A DNA stretch of 13,273 nucleotides from JABLTI01 sp030629105 (GTDB lineage: Archaea; Asgardarchaeota; Heimdallarchaeia; JABLTI01). Position 1 is the first letter of the stretch, and the number at the start of each line of letters is the position of its first letter. Below the pieces are notes generated by a model, which worked only from the letters and a program-made list of their open reading frames with translations, was not told the origin of the DNA and made no database searches. This document shows, piece after piece, positions 6,714 through 13,091 of this stretch. Where the stretch lies: contig DAOVPS010000083.1 of assembly GCA_030629105.1 (NCBI GenBank), positions 1-13,273 of the forward strand, given 5' to 3'. The position numbers and the translations under genes are program-made.

Positions 6714-8708
6714 TCATTTTGCTTCTTCTTTTAGTGCAACATGGATCATTTTTTCCATTTGCTTATTTGTTAGGTTCTTCAATGACAATGCTTCACTAGC
6801 GCAAGCTGCAACACATGTACCACAACCTTCGCACAAAATCTCATTTATTTCTGAGTGATTGTTTACATTATCAAATGTTATTGCTCCATAAGGGCATGTT
6901 ACAACACAGACCTTACAACCACAGCATTTGTCTTCATCGACAGTTGAAACTAGTGGTTCGTGGAATAGTTTTGGTTGGTTGAGAAGTGCGAGTGCTTTAA
7001 CAGCTGCGGCACTGCCTTGTGCAACGGATTCAGGGATATCTTTTGGTGATAATGCGGTGCCTGCAACAAGTAAACCAGATACTAAACTTTCAACGGGTCG
7101 TAATTTCATGTGAGCTTCTTTGAAGAAGCCATATTCATCAAGACTGCACTTAGTAATTGATGAGATTACTTTTGTATCAAAAGAGGGAATCATAGCAGGG
7201 GCCAAAACAACCATATCAGCTTCGACTTCTAATCTTTCACCAGTTAAGGTGTTTGCAGCCCAAATAATTGTCTTGTCGCCTTCTCGGAAAATCTTAGAAG
7301 GTTTACCACGGATATAAATGACTCCTTTCTCTTGAGCTCTTTGGATAAATTCTTCATAACCGCGACCTGCTGCACGAATATCAATGTAGAAGATATAGAC
7401 CTCTGTATCAGGAGCTTGCTCTTTGAGGAGCAAAGCATGTTTGCCTGTATAAGTACAACATATTTTACTACAGTACGCCATGTGATGTTCAGGATCACGA
7501 CTCCCTACGCATTGAACGAAAACGACTGTTTCAGGTTTCTTATGATCTGAAGGTCTTAGGACATCACCACCGGTGGGTCCTGAACTACTTAGTAATCTTT
7601 CGAATTGAATTCCGTCAATGACATCTACATCAGTACCAAATTCATATTCTTGGACTTTTGAGATATCGTATAAATCAAAACCAGATGCGATAATTATTGC
7701 ACCGTAATCTTTGTTGATTGTTTCAGTCACCATATCGTAATCAATTGCTTGAGGTCCACAAATATCTCTACATTTTGAGCAAATTAGAGGATGTATTCCT
7801 AAACAATTTTCAGGATCTAATGTATAAACACTAGGAACTGCTTGTGGAAAAGGTAAGTAGATAGCTTTTCTTGGACTTAGCCCGCCCTCGAATTCGCTAG
7901 GAACAACTACAGGACAAACATCTACACAATCATCACAAAGTGTACATTTGTCGGGATCTACATATCGAGGATATTTCTTAATATCTACGTTAAAATTACC
8001 AACAAATCCAGAAATGTTTGTCACTTCTGCATTAGTAATTAACTCAATCTTGTCATGGTGTCCAATCTGCGACATTTTTGGAGAAAGAATACATTGAGAG
8101 CAATCAAGTGTTGGGAATGTAGAAGATAATTGTGCCATATGTCCGCCAATAGTTGGTGATTTCTCGACAAGGGTTACATCAAAACCAGCATCAGCAATGT
8201 CTAATGCGGATTGTATTCCGGTAATTCCTGCACCAATAACCAAACATCTTCTATTAACATCAACAGAAGCAGGTGTTAGAGGTTCGTTTAGTAAAGCTTT
8301 TTCAACTTTTGTTTCAATGATTCTTATTGCTTTCTCGGTTGCTTTACCTCTTTCAGTATGAACCCAACTACATTTCTCTCGTATATTAGCTATCTCAACT
8401 TCATATTTATTCATCCCAGCACTTTCAGCTGCTGTTCTAAATGTTTCTTCATGCAATGTTGGTGAACAACAAGCACAAACAATTGAACTTAAGTTATGGG
8501 ATTTTATTGCTTCTGTCAGTTCTTTTTGACCTGGTTCAGAACACAAATAATGACTATGTGTTGTGAAAACAACGCCTTCAAGATCCTTAGAAACTTCTGC
8601 TGCTTTCTGAACATCTACCATTTCAGCAATGTTTTTACCACAATGGCAAACAAAGACACCTATACGTTTTTTTGATGTGGGATTATTTTTCTTACTTTCA
8701 GCAGTCAC
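6714..8708 (-). CDS. hdrA: Heterodisulfide reductase subunit A, FAD-dependent electron-bifurcating subunit
   Basis: HdrA holds the FAD at which electron pairs are split between ferredoxin and the HdrBC branch. The 664-residue protein is full length for the methanogen type. In order: an N-terminal HdrA-specific domain with CHCG at 21-24 and CACCSP at 78-83; a thioredoxin-reductase-like FAD domain with GAGITG at 159-164, GGHMAQ at 188-193 and C203/C206; an inserted ferredoxin domain with C255/C258/C261/C265 and C302/C310/C313/C317; and a C-terminal dicluster ferredoxin with C595/C598/C601/C605 and C626/C629/C632/C636. No in-frame TGA is seen, so there is no sign of selenocysteine. The start is GTG at 8708, set by AGGAGGT at 8719-8725 inside the end of korC; the first motif lies soon after, and the next ATG would remove it. 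It abuts korC without a gap, placing ferredoxin production and use in one transcript. Confidence 0.95.
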   Translation of the reverse strand: MTAESKKNNPTSKKRIGVFVCHCGKNIAEMVDVQKAAEVSKDLEGVVFTTHSHYLCSEPGQKELTEAIKSHNLSSIVCACCSPTLHEETFRTAAESAGMNKYEVEIANIREKCSWVHTERGKATEKAIRIIETKVEKALLNEPLTPASVDVNRRCLVIGAGITGIQSALDIADAGFDVTLVEKSPTIGGHMAQLSSTFPTLDCSQCILSPKMSQIGHHDKIELITNAEVTNISGFVGNFNVDIKKYPRYVDPDKCTLCDDCVDVCPVVVPSEFEGGLSPRKAIYLPFPQAVPSVYTLDPENCLGIHPLICSKCRDICGPQAIDYDMVTETINKDYGAIIIASGFDLYDISKVQEYEFGTDVDVIDGIQFERLLSSSGPTGGDVLRPSDHKKPETVVFVQCVGSRDPEHHMAYCSKICCTYTGKHALLLKEQAPDTEVYIFYIDIRAAGRGYEEFIQRAQEKGVIYIRGKPSKIFREGDKTIIWAANTLTGERLEVEADMVVLAPAMIPSFDTKVISSITKCSLDEYGFFKEAHMKLRPVESLVSGLLVAGTALSPKDIPESVAQGSAAAVKALALLNQPKLFHEPLVSTVDEDKCCGCKVCVVTCPYGAITFDNVNNHSEINEILCEGCGTCVAACASEALSLKNLTNKQMEKMIHVALKEEAK

Positions 8709-9275
8709 TTATTTTTTAACCTCCTGCTGTTTTACTTTCTGAGCATATTCTATCCCAGTTTTAAATGCTCTCTCATTTAATTTTTGGAATCTTGCTGGTA
8801 CCATTTGTAGGGTTGCTTTAAGAATTGCATTTTTGCTAATTAAGGAGTTTAGTTCAGCAAAGAATCCTAGCATGACAATATTTGCGACAATTTTTCTTCC
8901 TAATTCTTTCTCTGCGATTTCTGTTGCAGGGATTTTGTAAATTTTACTAGCTTTGTTCATTCTTTCATCAACGGGTACCAAATTCTCCTCATAGAGAAAT
9001 AGTCCACCTTCTTTAAAAGAATCAATATATTTTGTGTATGCTTCTTTACTCATACAAATAAAGATCTCAGGTTCTGTGACATAAGGGAAATCTACTATAT
9101 CATCAGATATGACAACATTGCTTGCACTTGCTCCACCTCTGCTTTCAGGACCATATGATTGTGTGGTTACACTATTTTTTTTCTCAACAAATGATACTGC
9201 TGAGCCTAGGATTTTCCCGGCTAAAGCTATACCTTGTCCACCAAAACCGCAAATTCGTATTTCATGTCGAGTCAT
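8709..9275 (-). CDS. korC: 2-oxoacid:ferredoxin oxidoreductase gamma subunit (probably 2-oxoglutarate, KorC)
   Basis: The gamma subunit completes the alpha-beta-gamma-delta enzyme that interconverts a 2-oxoacid plus CoA with an acyl-CoA plus CO2 and reduced ferredoxin. The 188-residue product has the family glycine-rich GFGGQGI at residues 10-16 and the SYGPESRGG signature at 40-48, and a length normal for a separate gamma chain. The ATG at 9275 follows GGGTGA about eight bases upstream and lies six bases after the korB stop. Its own end holds the ribosome binding site for hdrA. Substrate cannot be assigned from this chain; 2-oxoglutarate is favoured by the linked fumarate/succinate enzyme. 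Confidence 0.9.
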   Translation of the reverse strand: MTRHEIRICGFGGQGIALAGKILGSAVSFVEKKNSVTTQSYGPESRGGASASNVVISDDIVDFPYVTEPEIFICMSKEAYTKYIDSFKEGGLFLYEENLVPVDERMNKASKIYKIPATEIAEKELGRKIVANIVMLGFFAELNSLISKNAILKATLQMVPARFQKLNERAFKTGIEYAQKVKQQEVKK

Positions 9276-9281
9276 TTCGCT

Positions 9282-10151
9282 TCACCCATATTTCTCAGAT
9301 TTTTTCCCAATACTTTGGATTCGTTCATCAAGTGTTGGGACACCTGTTTTCTTAACAAATTCACCCATGATAAGATCCTTTCCAAATACTATGCCAGTAT
9401 CCTTCGGATCAATTCCATGTTTAATGACAGTATGTTTTTTGAAGAAATTAAGCATCTTTAGACCTGTGTCAAATTTGTTCCTTCGACCAAATGTTGTAGG
9501 GCAAGGATTAATTACTTCAATAAAGGAAAATCCTTTGCTGAGAATAGCAGCTTCCATTGAAGCCATTAATCGACGAACATTTAGAGAAGTCCAACGAGCA
9601 ACATAAGTAGCACCCGCAGCAGCAACTAAAGCACTCAAATTAAAAGCTGGTTCTACATTACCATGAGGAGATGTAGAAGTCAATGCGTCTATTGGGGTAG
9701 TAGGAGCTAATTGACCGCCCGTCATGCCATAGTTGAAGTTGTTTGAACAAATTACTGTGATATCTACGTTTCTTCTTGCTGCGTGAATAATGTGATTTCC
9801 ACCTATTGCAAATAAATCGCCATCACCAGAAAAAACTATCACGTTTAATTCTGGATTTGCTAGTTTTAATCCAATAGCAAATGGTATAGCTCGACCATGA
9901 GTTGTATGAAAAACGTCAAGATTCAGATAACCTGAAACCCTACCTGTGCAGCCAATTCCAGATACAATTGCATATTTTTTCAGATCTAATCCAGTATTAG
10001 TTAATGCTTGGACAAAACACGATAACATGCTACCAAGTCCACATCCACTACACCATACATGTGGTAGTCGATCCCATCGTAATAGATGATCCATAGGATG
10101 TTTTTTAGCTTCCAATATTGTATCTCGAACAGATTTTTCTGAAGTGGTCAT
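9282..10151 (-). CDS. korB: 2-oxoacid:ferredoxin oxidoreductase beta subunit, thiamine diphosphate-binding (KorB)
   Basis: The beta subunit binds thiamine diphosphate and one iron-sulfur cluster. The 289-residue protein shows CSGCG at 34-38, with C34 and C37 as probable cluster ligands together with C68 in GIGCTGR. It also has the thiamine diphosphate/Mg motif SGDGD at 108-112 followed by NN at 137-138 and GMTGGQ at 142-147. The THGRAIPFAIGLK segment (84-96) is typical of Kor/Vor beta chains. Its ATG overlaps the korA stop (ATGA at 10151-10148), so the two chains are translationally coupled; GAGGAAG lies upstream. 2-oxoglutarate is the likely substrate from context, but a branched-chain 2-oxoacid or pyruvate enzyme cannot be excluded from motifs alone. 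Confidence 0.92.
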   Translation of the reverse strand: MTTSEKSVRDTILEAKKHPMDHLLRWDRLPHVWCSGCGLGSMLSCFVQALTNTGLDLKKYAIVSGIGCTGRVSGYLNLDVFHTTHGRAIPFAIGLKLANPELNVIVFSGDGDLFAIGGNHIIHAARRNVDITVICSNNFNYGMTGGQLAPTTPIDALTSTSPHGNVEPAFNLSALVAAAGATYVARWTSLNVRRLMASMEAAILSKGFSFIEVINPCPTTFGRRNKFDTGLKMLNFFKKHTVIKHGIDPKDTGIVFGKDLIMGEFVKKTGVPTLDERIQSIGKKSEKYG

Positions 10152-11314
10152 TTTTTAGCGACTTCCTCTATTTTCATAAGAATTTCTTTTGGTGTATGAA
10201 CAATTCCACCAAGCTTTGAAGAAAGAACGATAGGAATTTTCCTATTTGTTGATTCTTTAACTTCCTTAATTATTTGACCATTGTTTATCTCCGCAACAAC
10301 GATTGCATTAGTTTTTTCTGCAAGTTTCGCAATTAATTTTGTTGGGAAAGGCCAAATAGTGATTAAGCGCAAAAGACCTGCCTTAATACCCTTTTTACGA
10401 GCAAGATCCACTGCTCCTTTTGCTGAACGTGAAGTAATGCCATATGCAATAACTAGGACTTTAGCATCATCTACCTTATAGCTTTCAACTTTCCTTATTT
10501 TTTCCTCGTTCAGTAAAATTTTATCACATAAACGTTTCACAAGTATTTCTTGAGCTTCTGCAGTAATTACAGGATAACCCTTTTCATTATGAGTTAAACC
10601 TGTTACGAATACTTTGTAACCTTCACCTGCTGTAGCCATTGGAGGAATCATATCATCATCCGGTTTAAAGGTAAGATAATCTTTGGGAGAACCCTTTGGT
10701 TTCTTTCGATTCTTAATCTTTATCTTACTTTTCGGAGGAATGACTAATTTCTCAAACATGTGGCAAATCGATTCATCTGTAAGCATTATCACTGGAGTGC
10801 GATATTCTTCTGCTAAATTGAAGCACTCTATTGAGAGATCAAATGCTTCTTGTACAGAATTCGGGGCAAGTGCGATTAATTCATAATCACCATGAGAACC
10901 CCATCTTGCTTGCATAACATCTTGTTGTCCAACTAGTGTTGGGAGACCAGTTGATGGTCCTCCTCTTTGAACATTAATAATTACACAAGGAGTTTCTGTC
11001 ATGACTCCTAGACCAATATTTTCCATCATTAATGAAATACCGGGTCCCGAGGTTGCTGTCATAGATTTCTTTCCGGCCCAAGATGCACCCAAAATTGTTG
11101 CTATCGATGCAATTTCGTCTTCCATTTGAATGAAAACTCCACCTAAGAGGGGAAGACGTTGAGAGATCCGTTCTGCGATCTCACTTGAGGGGGTAATTGG
11201 ATAACCGCCAAAAAATTTGCAACCAGCAGCAAGACATCCTTCAGCAATTGCTTCATTGCCGCTTATATAGTGCTCCCCGGTTAAAACTTCATTTTGTGGT
11301 GCTTTTTTACTCAT
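10148..11314 (-). CDS. korA: 2-oxoacid:ferredoxin oxidoreductase alpha subunit (KorA)
   Basis: The alpha subunit supplies the second half of the thiamine diphosphate site and the CoA-side transketolase-like domains. The 388-residue product begins with the conserved GNEAIAEGCLAAGC and GGYPITPSSE stretch (residues 19-45), followed by the glycine-rich ATSGPGISLM region, the QARWGSHGDY segment and, further on, a C-terminal transketolase-like domain. It is of the separate alpha type without a fused gamma domain, matching the four-gene arrangement here. The ATG at 11314 has only a weak AAGG upstream. A 44-bp gap separates it from korD, and it overlaps korB by four bases. Kor is preferred over Vor because of the metabolic context; confidence in the exact substrate is about 0.65. 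Confidence 0.92.
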   Translation of the reverse strand: MSKKAPQNEVLTGEHYISGNEAIAEGCLAAGCKFFGGYPITPSSEIAERISQRLPLLGGVFIQMEDEIASIATILGASWAGKKSMTATSGPGISLMMENIGLGVMTETPCVIINVQRGGPSTGLPTLVGQQDVMQARWGSHGDYELIALAPNSVQEAFDLSIECFNLAEEYRTPVIMLTDESICHMFEKLVIPPKSKIKIKNRKKPKGSPKDYLTFKPDDDMIPPMATAGEGYKVFVTGLTHNEKGYPVITAEAQEILVKRLCDKILLNEEKIRKVESYKVDDAKVLVIAYGITSRSAKGAVDLARKKGIKAGLLRLITIWPFPTKLIAKLAEKTNAIVVAEINNGQIIKEVKESTNRKIPIVLSSKLGGIVHTPKEILMKIEEVAKK

Positions 11315-11358
11315 CCATTTTCGCCTTACTTTAAATTTTCTTTAATTTTTTACCTATT

Positions 11359-11655
11359 TTACTCAGTTTTTGCACCAGATTTATCTTTATCCTTCACAAG
11401 AAATATTGAGAATTCGGGACAAATTAATTCACAAAAACCACATTTTGCACAATCGTCCATCGTTTCACCTTTTTTCAATCTGGGAGGATGATATCCCTTA
11501 GCATTGATTTCGGGAGAACTTTCCAATATCTCAGTAGGACAATACATAATGCAAAACAGGCAACCCTTACAGCGATCTGTAATTATCTTTAGCTGCCATT
11601 TCTCCTGCTCTTTAAATTCTGGGGGTATAAACGATATTGCTTTCTTAGCTGTCAT
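11359..11655 (-). CDS. korD: 2-oxoacid:ferredoxin oxidoreductase delta subunit, dicluster ferredoxin (KorD)
   Basis: This small ferredoxin-like subunit carries electrons out of the oxidoreductase. The 98-residue product has two complete [4Fe-4S] motifs, C29/C32/C35/C39P and C69/C72/C75/C79P, with a 29-residue linker that is longer than in a simple bacterial ferredoxin and usual for Kor delta chains. It is the first gene of the run. The ATG at 11655 is preceded by GTTTGCGCA with no Shine-Dalgarno sequence, unlike most genes after it. That would fit a leaderless or short-leader transcript, or initiation by another route. A free-standing ferredoxin is a possible alternative, but its position before korA argues for the delta subunit. 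Confidence 0.88.
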   Translation of the reverse strand: MTAKKAISFIPPEFKEQEKWQLKIITDRCKGCLFCIMYCPTEILESSPEINAKGYHPPRLKKGETMDDCAKCGFCELICPEFSIFLVKDKDKSGAKTE

Positions 11656-11703
11656 TGCGCAAACGACACTGTCTTGATTTTGTCAACCCCTAAACATTAA
11701 TCA

Positions 11704-11725
11704 CTTAAAAAATTATTCTATACAG
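11704..11725 (-). promoter_or_regulatory. Candidate proximal promoter of the kor-hdr-mvh operon
   Basis: On the minus strand this region reads CTGTATAG followed by AATTTTTTAAG, two AT-rich elements that could act as an archaeal TATA box. Initiation about 25 bases downstream would give a leader of roughly 25-40 bases before korD. Neither element is a strong consensus match, and the start site is not fixed by sequence. Confidence 0.28.
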
Positions 11726-11825
11726 TTGTTATCTAACGCAAGTTTTTGCTTTGTTTTTTCTATTTTGTATAGTTTATTGACTTTATTTTGCTTTCAAATA
11801 TTGGATTTTTTTGTTAAAAATGGCT

Positions 11826-11842
11826 ATTTTATATGATAAAAT
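11826..11842 (-). promoter_or_regulatory. AT-only inverted repeat containing a TATA-like box
   Basis: ATTTTAT and ATAAAAT form perfect 7-bp arms around a 3-bp centre. On the minus strand the sequence reads CATATAAAATA, a good archaeal TATA-like element. If used, transcription would start near 11803 and leave a leader of about 150 bases before korD. It lies just downstream of the 9-bp repeat array in the direction of transcription. It may instead be chance in very AT-rich DNA. Confidence 0.3.
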
Positions 11843-11874
11843 GATGATTTTCTTATTTTTACAGAAATTTCTTC

Positions 11875-11976
11875 TATGTAATGTATGTAAATTATGTAAA
11901 TCATGTAAATTTTGAATAAAAATTAGTTGTAATCTATGTAAAGTATGTAAAATATGTAAAGTATGTATATAATGTA
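11875..11976. repeat. Tandem 9-bp repeats (consensus TATGTAAAT/G), about eleven copies in two blocks
   Basis: The invariant G of the unit falls at 11878, 11887, 11896, 11905 and 11914, then after a 15-base step at 11929, 11938, 11947, 11956, 11965 and 11974. Within each block the period is exactly nine. Best copies read TATGTAAA (11884-11891, 11893-11900, 11946-11952 region); the block edges are degenerate. On the minus strand the unit is TTTACATA. The array lies between the GTPase terminator and the operon promoter region. It could be a binding array for a regulator, an iteron-like element, or a simple expansion. Confidence 0.8.
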
Positions 11977-11977
11977 G

Positions 11978-11985
11978 AAAAAAAA
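11978..11985 (-). terminator. Oligo-T terminator after the GTPase gene
   Basis: The minus strand carries eight consecutive T residues about twelve bases after the GTPase stop codon, preceded by AGCTTGC. Archaeal RNA polymerase commonly terminates at such T-runs without a hairpin. Confidence 0.5.
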
Positions 11986-11996
11986 GCAAGCTAAAG

Positions 11997-12923
11997 TTAA
12001 TATAAAACATCCAAAGGATAAAGATCCCGAATGATTTTAACTAAGTTTATTGATTTATCACAATAAGGACTTATGATTTTCAACACGTTTCGAGATATTT
12101 CGATTGCTCGTGGAACAGAATCATGCGAACCAACAACCAAAGCTACTATGTGTCTATGTTCCTTTACAAGTGGGATTTTGAAGTTAGCGATTTCTATAAC
12201 TTCTTCTCCTGATCCGTGAACTCTCATAGTTCTTGAGAATATCATTACTTTTCGTTTTAATTCCCGTAATGTTGCTAATAACGTAAGGTTAGGTTTTTCT
12301 ATTAAAATAGCTTCATTTATTGCTCCACTTTCTTCGCAAAGTGTTATACAAGCAACAATCTTTGTGTAATTAATAACTCGTTCTCGTCGTTTGAAGAGAA
12401 TTCTATTCAACCATTCTTCAATAGCATACAATCCTTCACCTGTTTTTGAAGAGAATTTGAAAAGATCAACATCACATTTGGTTTTATCAAGATCCATTAG
12501 ACCAAGACTTGTCATTAATTCTCCCACAGAAGCAGAATTTGGCAAGTCCGATTTAGAACCCAGAATAAGTAACCTTATGGGAAAATTCTTCTCAACTAGC
12601 TCTTTAATCAACTTTCGATTTTGCTGAAAGCTATCCTTATTAGTTGAATCAATAAGGAAAAGTAAAGCATTTGCGCCAAGAATGGAACGTTTCCAAAGAG
12701 TTTTCTTTTGGGGAATTTGATCATCTAAATCCCAAGTTAATAAAGAAAAATTATCTAGAATTTGTAGCTCAAATTCCGTTGTATTACTCACTGAAGCCTC
12801 AATGAATTCATCGGTTTGAAGGATTCGTTTCACAAATTCGGTTTTTCCAGAATTAACTAAGCCCACTATAGCAATTGATATCTTCACGTCAAATTTCGTC
12901 ATGAGATTTTTTATAGCAGACAT
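11997..12923 (-). CDS. Arf/Rag-like small GTPase with C-terminal roadblock- or longin-like domain
   Basis: The 308-residue protein has an N-terminal Ras-superfamily domain (about 12-178). Motifs: P-loop GLVNSGKT at 21-28, WDLDDQ at 64-69 where Arf and Rag proteins have WDxGGQ, a TLWKRS segment and LLFLIDST (87-94) typical of the Arf/Rag/SRbeta branch, SKSD at 123-126 in place of NKxD, and SSK at 158-160 in place of SAK. Residues about 186-290 show a beta-beta-helix-beta-beta-helix pattern (EAILIEKP, TLLATLRELKRK, EVIEIANFKIPLV, HIVALVVGS, then a helix), as in roadblock or longin folds. Overall length and order resemble eukaryotic RagA/Gtr1. Function is unknown; by analogy it may be a regulatory GTPase. 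The altered G3 and G4 motifs may reduce hydrolysis or change nucleotide preference. No lipid-attachment motif is evident. It appears to be a single-gene unit with its own promoter. Confidence 0.85.
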   Translation of the reverse strand: MSAIKNLMTKFDVKISIAIVGLVNSGKTEFVKRILQTDEFIEASVSNTTEFELQILDNFSLLTWDLDDQIPQKKTLWKRSILGANALLFLIDSTNKDSFQQNRKLIKELVEKNFPIRLLILGSKSDLPNSASVGELMTSLGLMDLDKTKCDVDLFKFSSKTGEGLYAIEEWLNRILFKRRERVINYTKIVACITLCEESGAINEAILIEKPNLTLLATLRELKRKVMIFSRTMRVHGSGEEVIEIANFKIPLVKEHRHIVALVVGSHDSVPRAIEISRNVLKIISPYCDKSINLVKIIRDLYPLDVLY

Positions 12924-12953
12924 TTAATCAATTCCAACACAAAGATTCTACTT

Positions 12954-12962
12954 CTATATAGC
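12954..12962 (-). promoter_or_regulatory. TATA-like promoter element of the GTPase gene
   Basis: The minus strand reads GCTATATAG, centred about 35 bases before the ATG at 12923, with purine-rich GTAAGAG just upstream in the position of a TFB recognition element. The spacing predicts a very short leader, consistent with the weak ribosome binding site (TTGGAA) before the start codon. Confidence 0.5.
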
Positions 12963-12981
12963 TCTTACTAGTATTAATGTT

Positions 12982-13004
12982 AATGCAATTATCATAATTG
13001 CATT
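12982..13004. promoter_or_regulatory. Perfect 23-bp palindrome upstream of the GTPase promoter
   Basis: Arms of 11 bp, AATGCAATTAT and ATAATTGCATT, flank a single central base at 12993. It lies about 20 bp upstream of the TATA-like element on the side where archaeal activators, or repressors of an upstream start, bind. The form suits a dimeric helix-turn-helix regulator. No regulator gene is in the window. Confidence 0.5.
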
Positions 13005-13044
13005 GTAAAGATAAATTAAACAAAAAGTCTGAAGAAATTTGAAG

Positions 13045-13066
13045 TTAAGGGAGAAGTTTCCCTTAA
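13045..13066 (-). terminator. Hairpin downstream of the truncated upstream gene
   Basis: TTAAGGGA and TCCCTTAA form an 8-bp stem with a 6-base loop, 25 bases after the stop codon of the gene ending at 13092. Further along the minus strand are T-rich stretches, including five T residues at 13026-13022. It may be a terminator or a 3'-end stabiliser. Confidence 0.4.
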
Positions 13067-13091
13067 TCATTAATTAATCATGATTTGCTAA

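Larger units (their letters stand above)
11656..11996. other. 341-bp gene-free, AT-rich spacer upstream of the kor-hdr-mvh operon
   Basis: This spacer separates the GTPase gene from the operon and should contain the operon promoter. From right to left it holds an oligo-T terminator for the GTPase (11978-11985), a 9-bp repeat array (11875-11976), an AT-only inverted repeat with a TATA-like core (11826-11842), and a second TATA-like region (11704-11725). A 9-bp palindrome, GACACTGTC, lies at 11665-11673, ten bases from the korD start. I find no tRNA, no protein family and no convincing small gene in it. Confidence 0.8.

Noticed and set aside
6714..8708. Selenocysteine-containing or MvhD-fused HdrA
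   Set aside because: The frame has no internal TGA and ends after the C-terminal dicluster ferredoxin; MvhD is a separate gene.
9282..11655. Pyruvate:ferredoxin oxidoreductase
   Set aside because: The D-A-B-C arrangement with a separate gamma chain also occurs in Por enzymes, and motifs alone do not settle the substrate. Kor is kept as the better guess because of the fumarate/succinate context, with reduced confidence.
11875..11976. CRISPR array
   Set aside because: Repeats are 9 bp and directly abutting, with no unique spacers and no cas genes.
11783..12010. 75-codon minus-strand frame with repeated Leu-His-Thr, its ATG overlapping the end of the GTPase gene
   Set aside because: The repeated tripeptide is simply the 9-bp DNA repeat read in frame; the rest is Ile/Lys/Phe-rich as expected of AT-rich noncoding DNA. 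There is no ribosome binding site, and the GTPase oligo-T stretch lies inside it.
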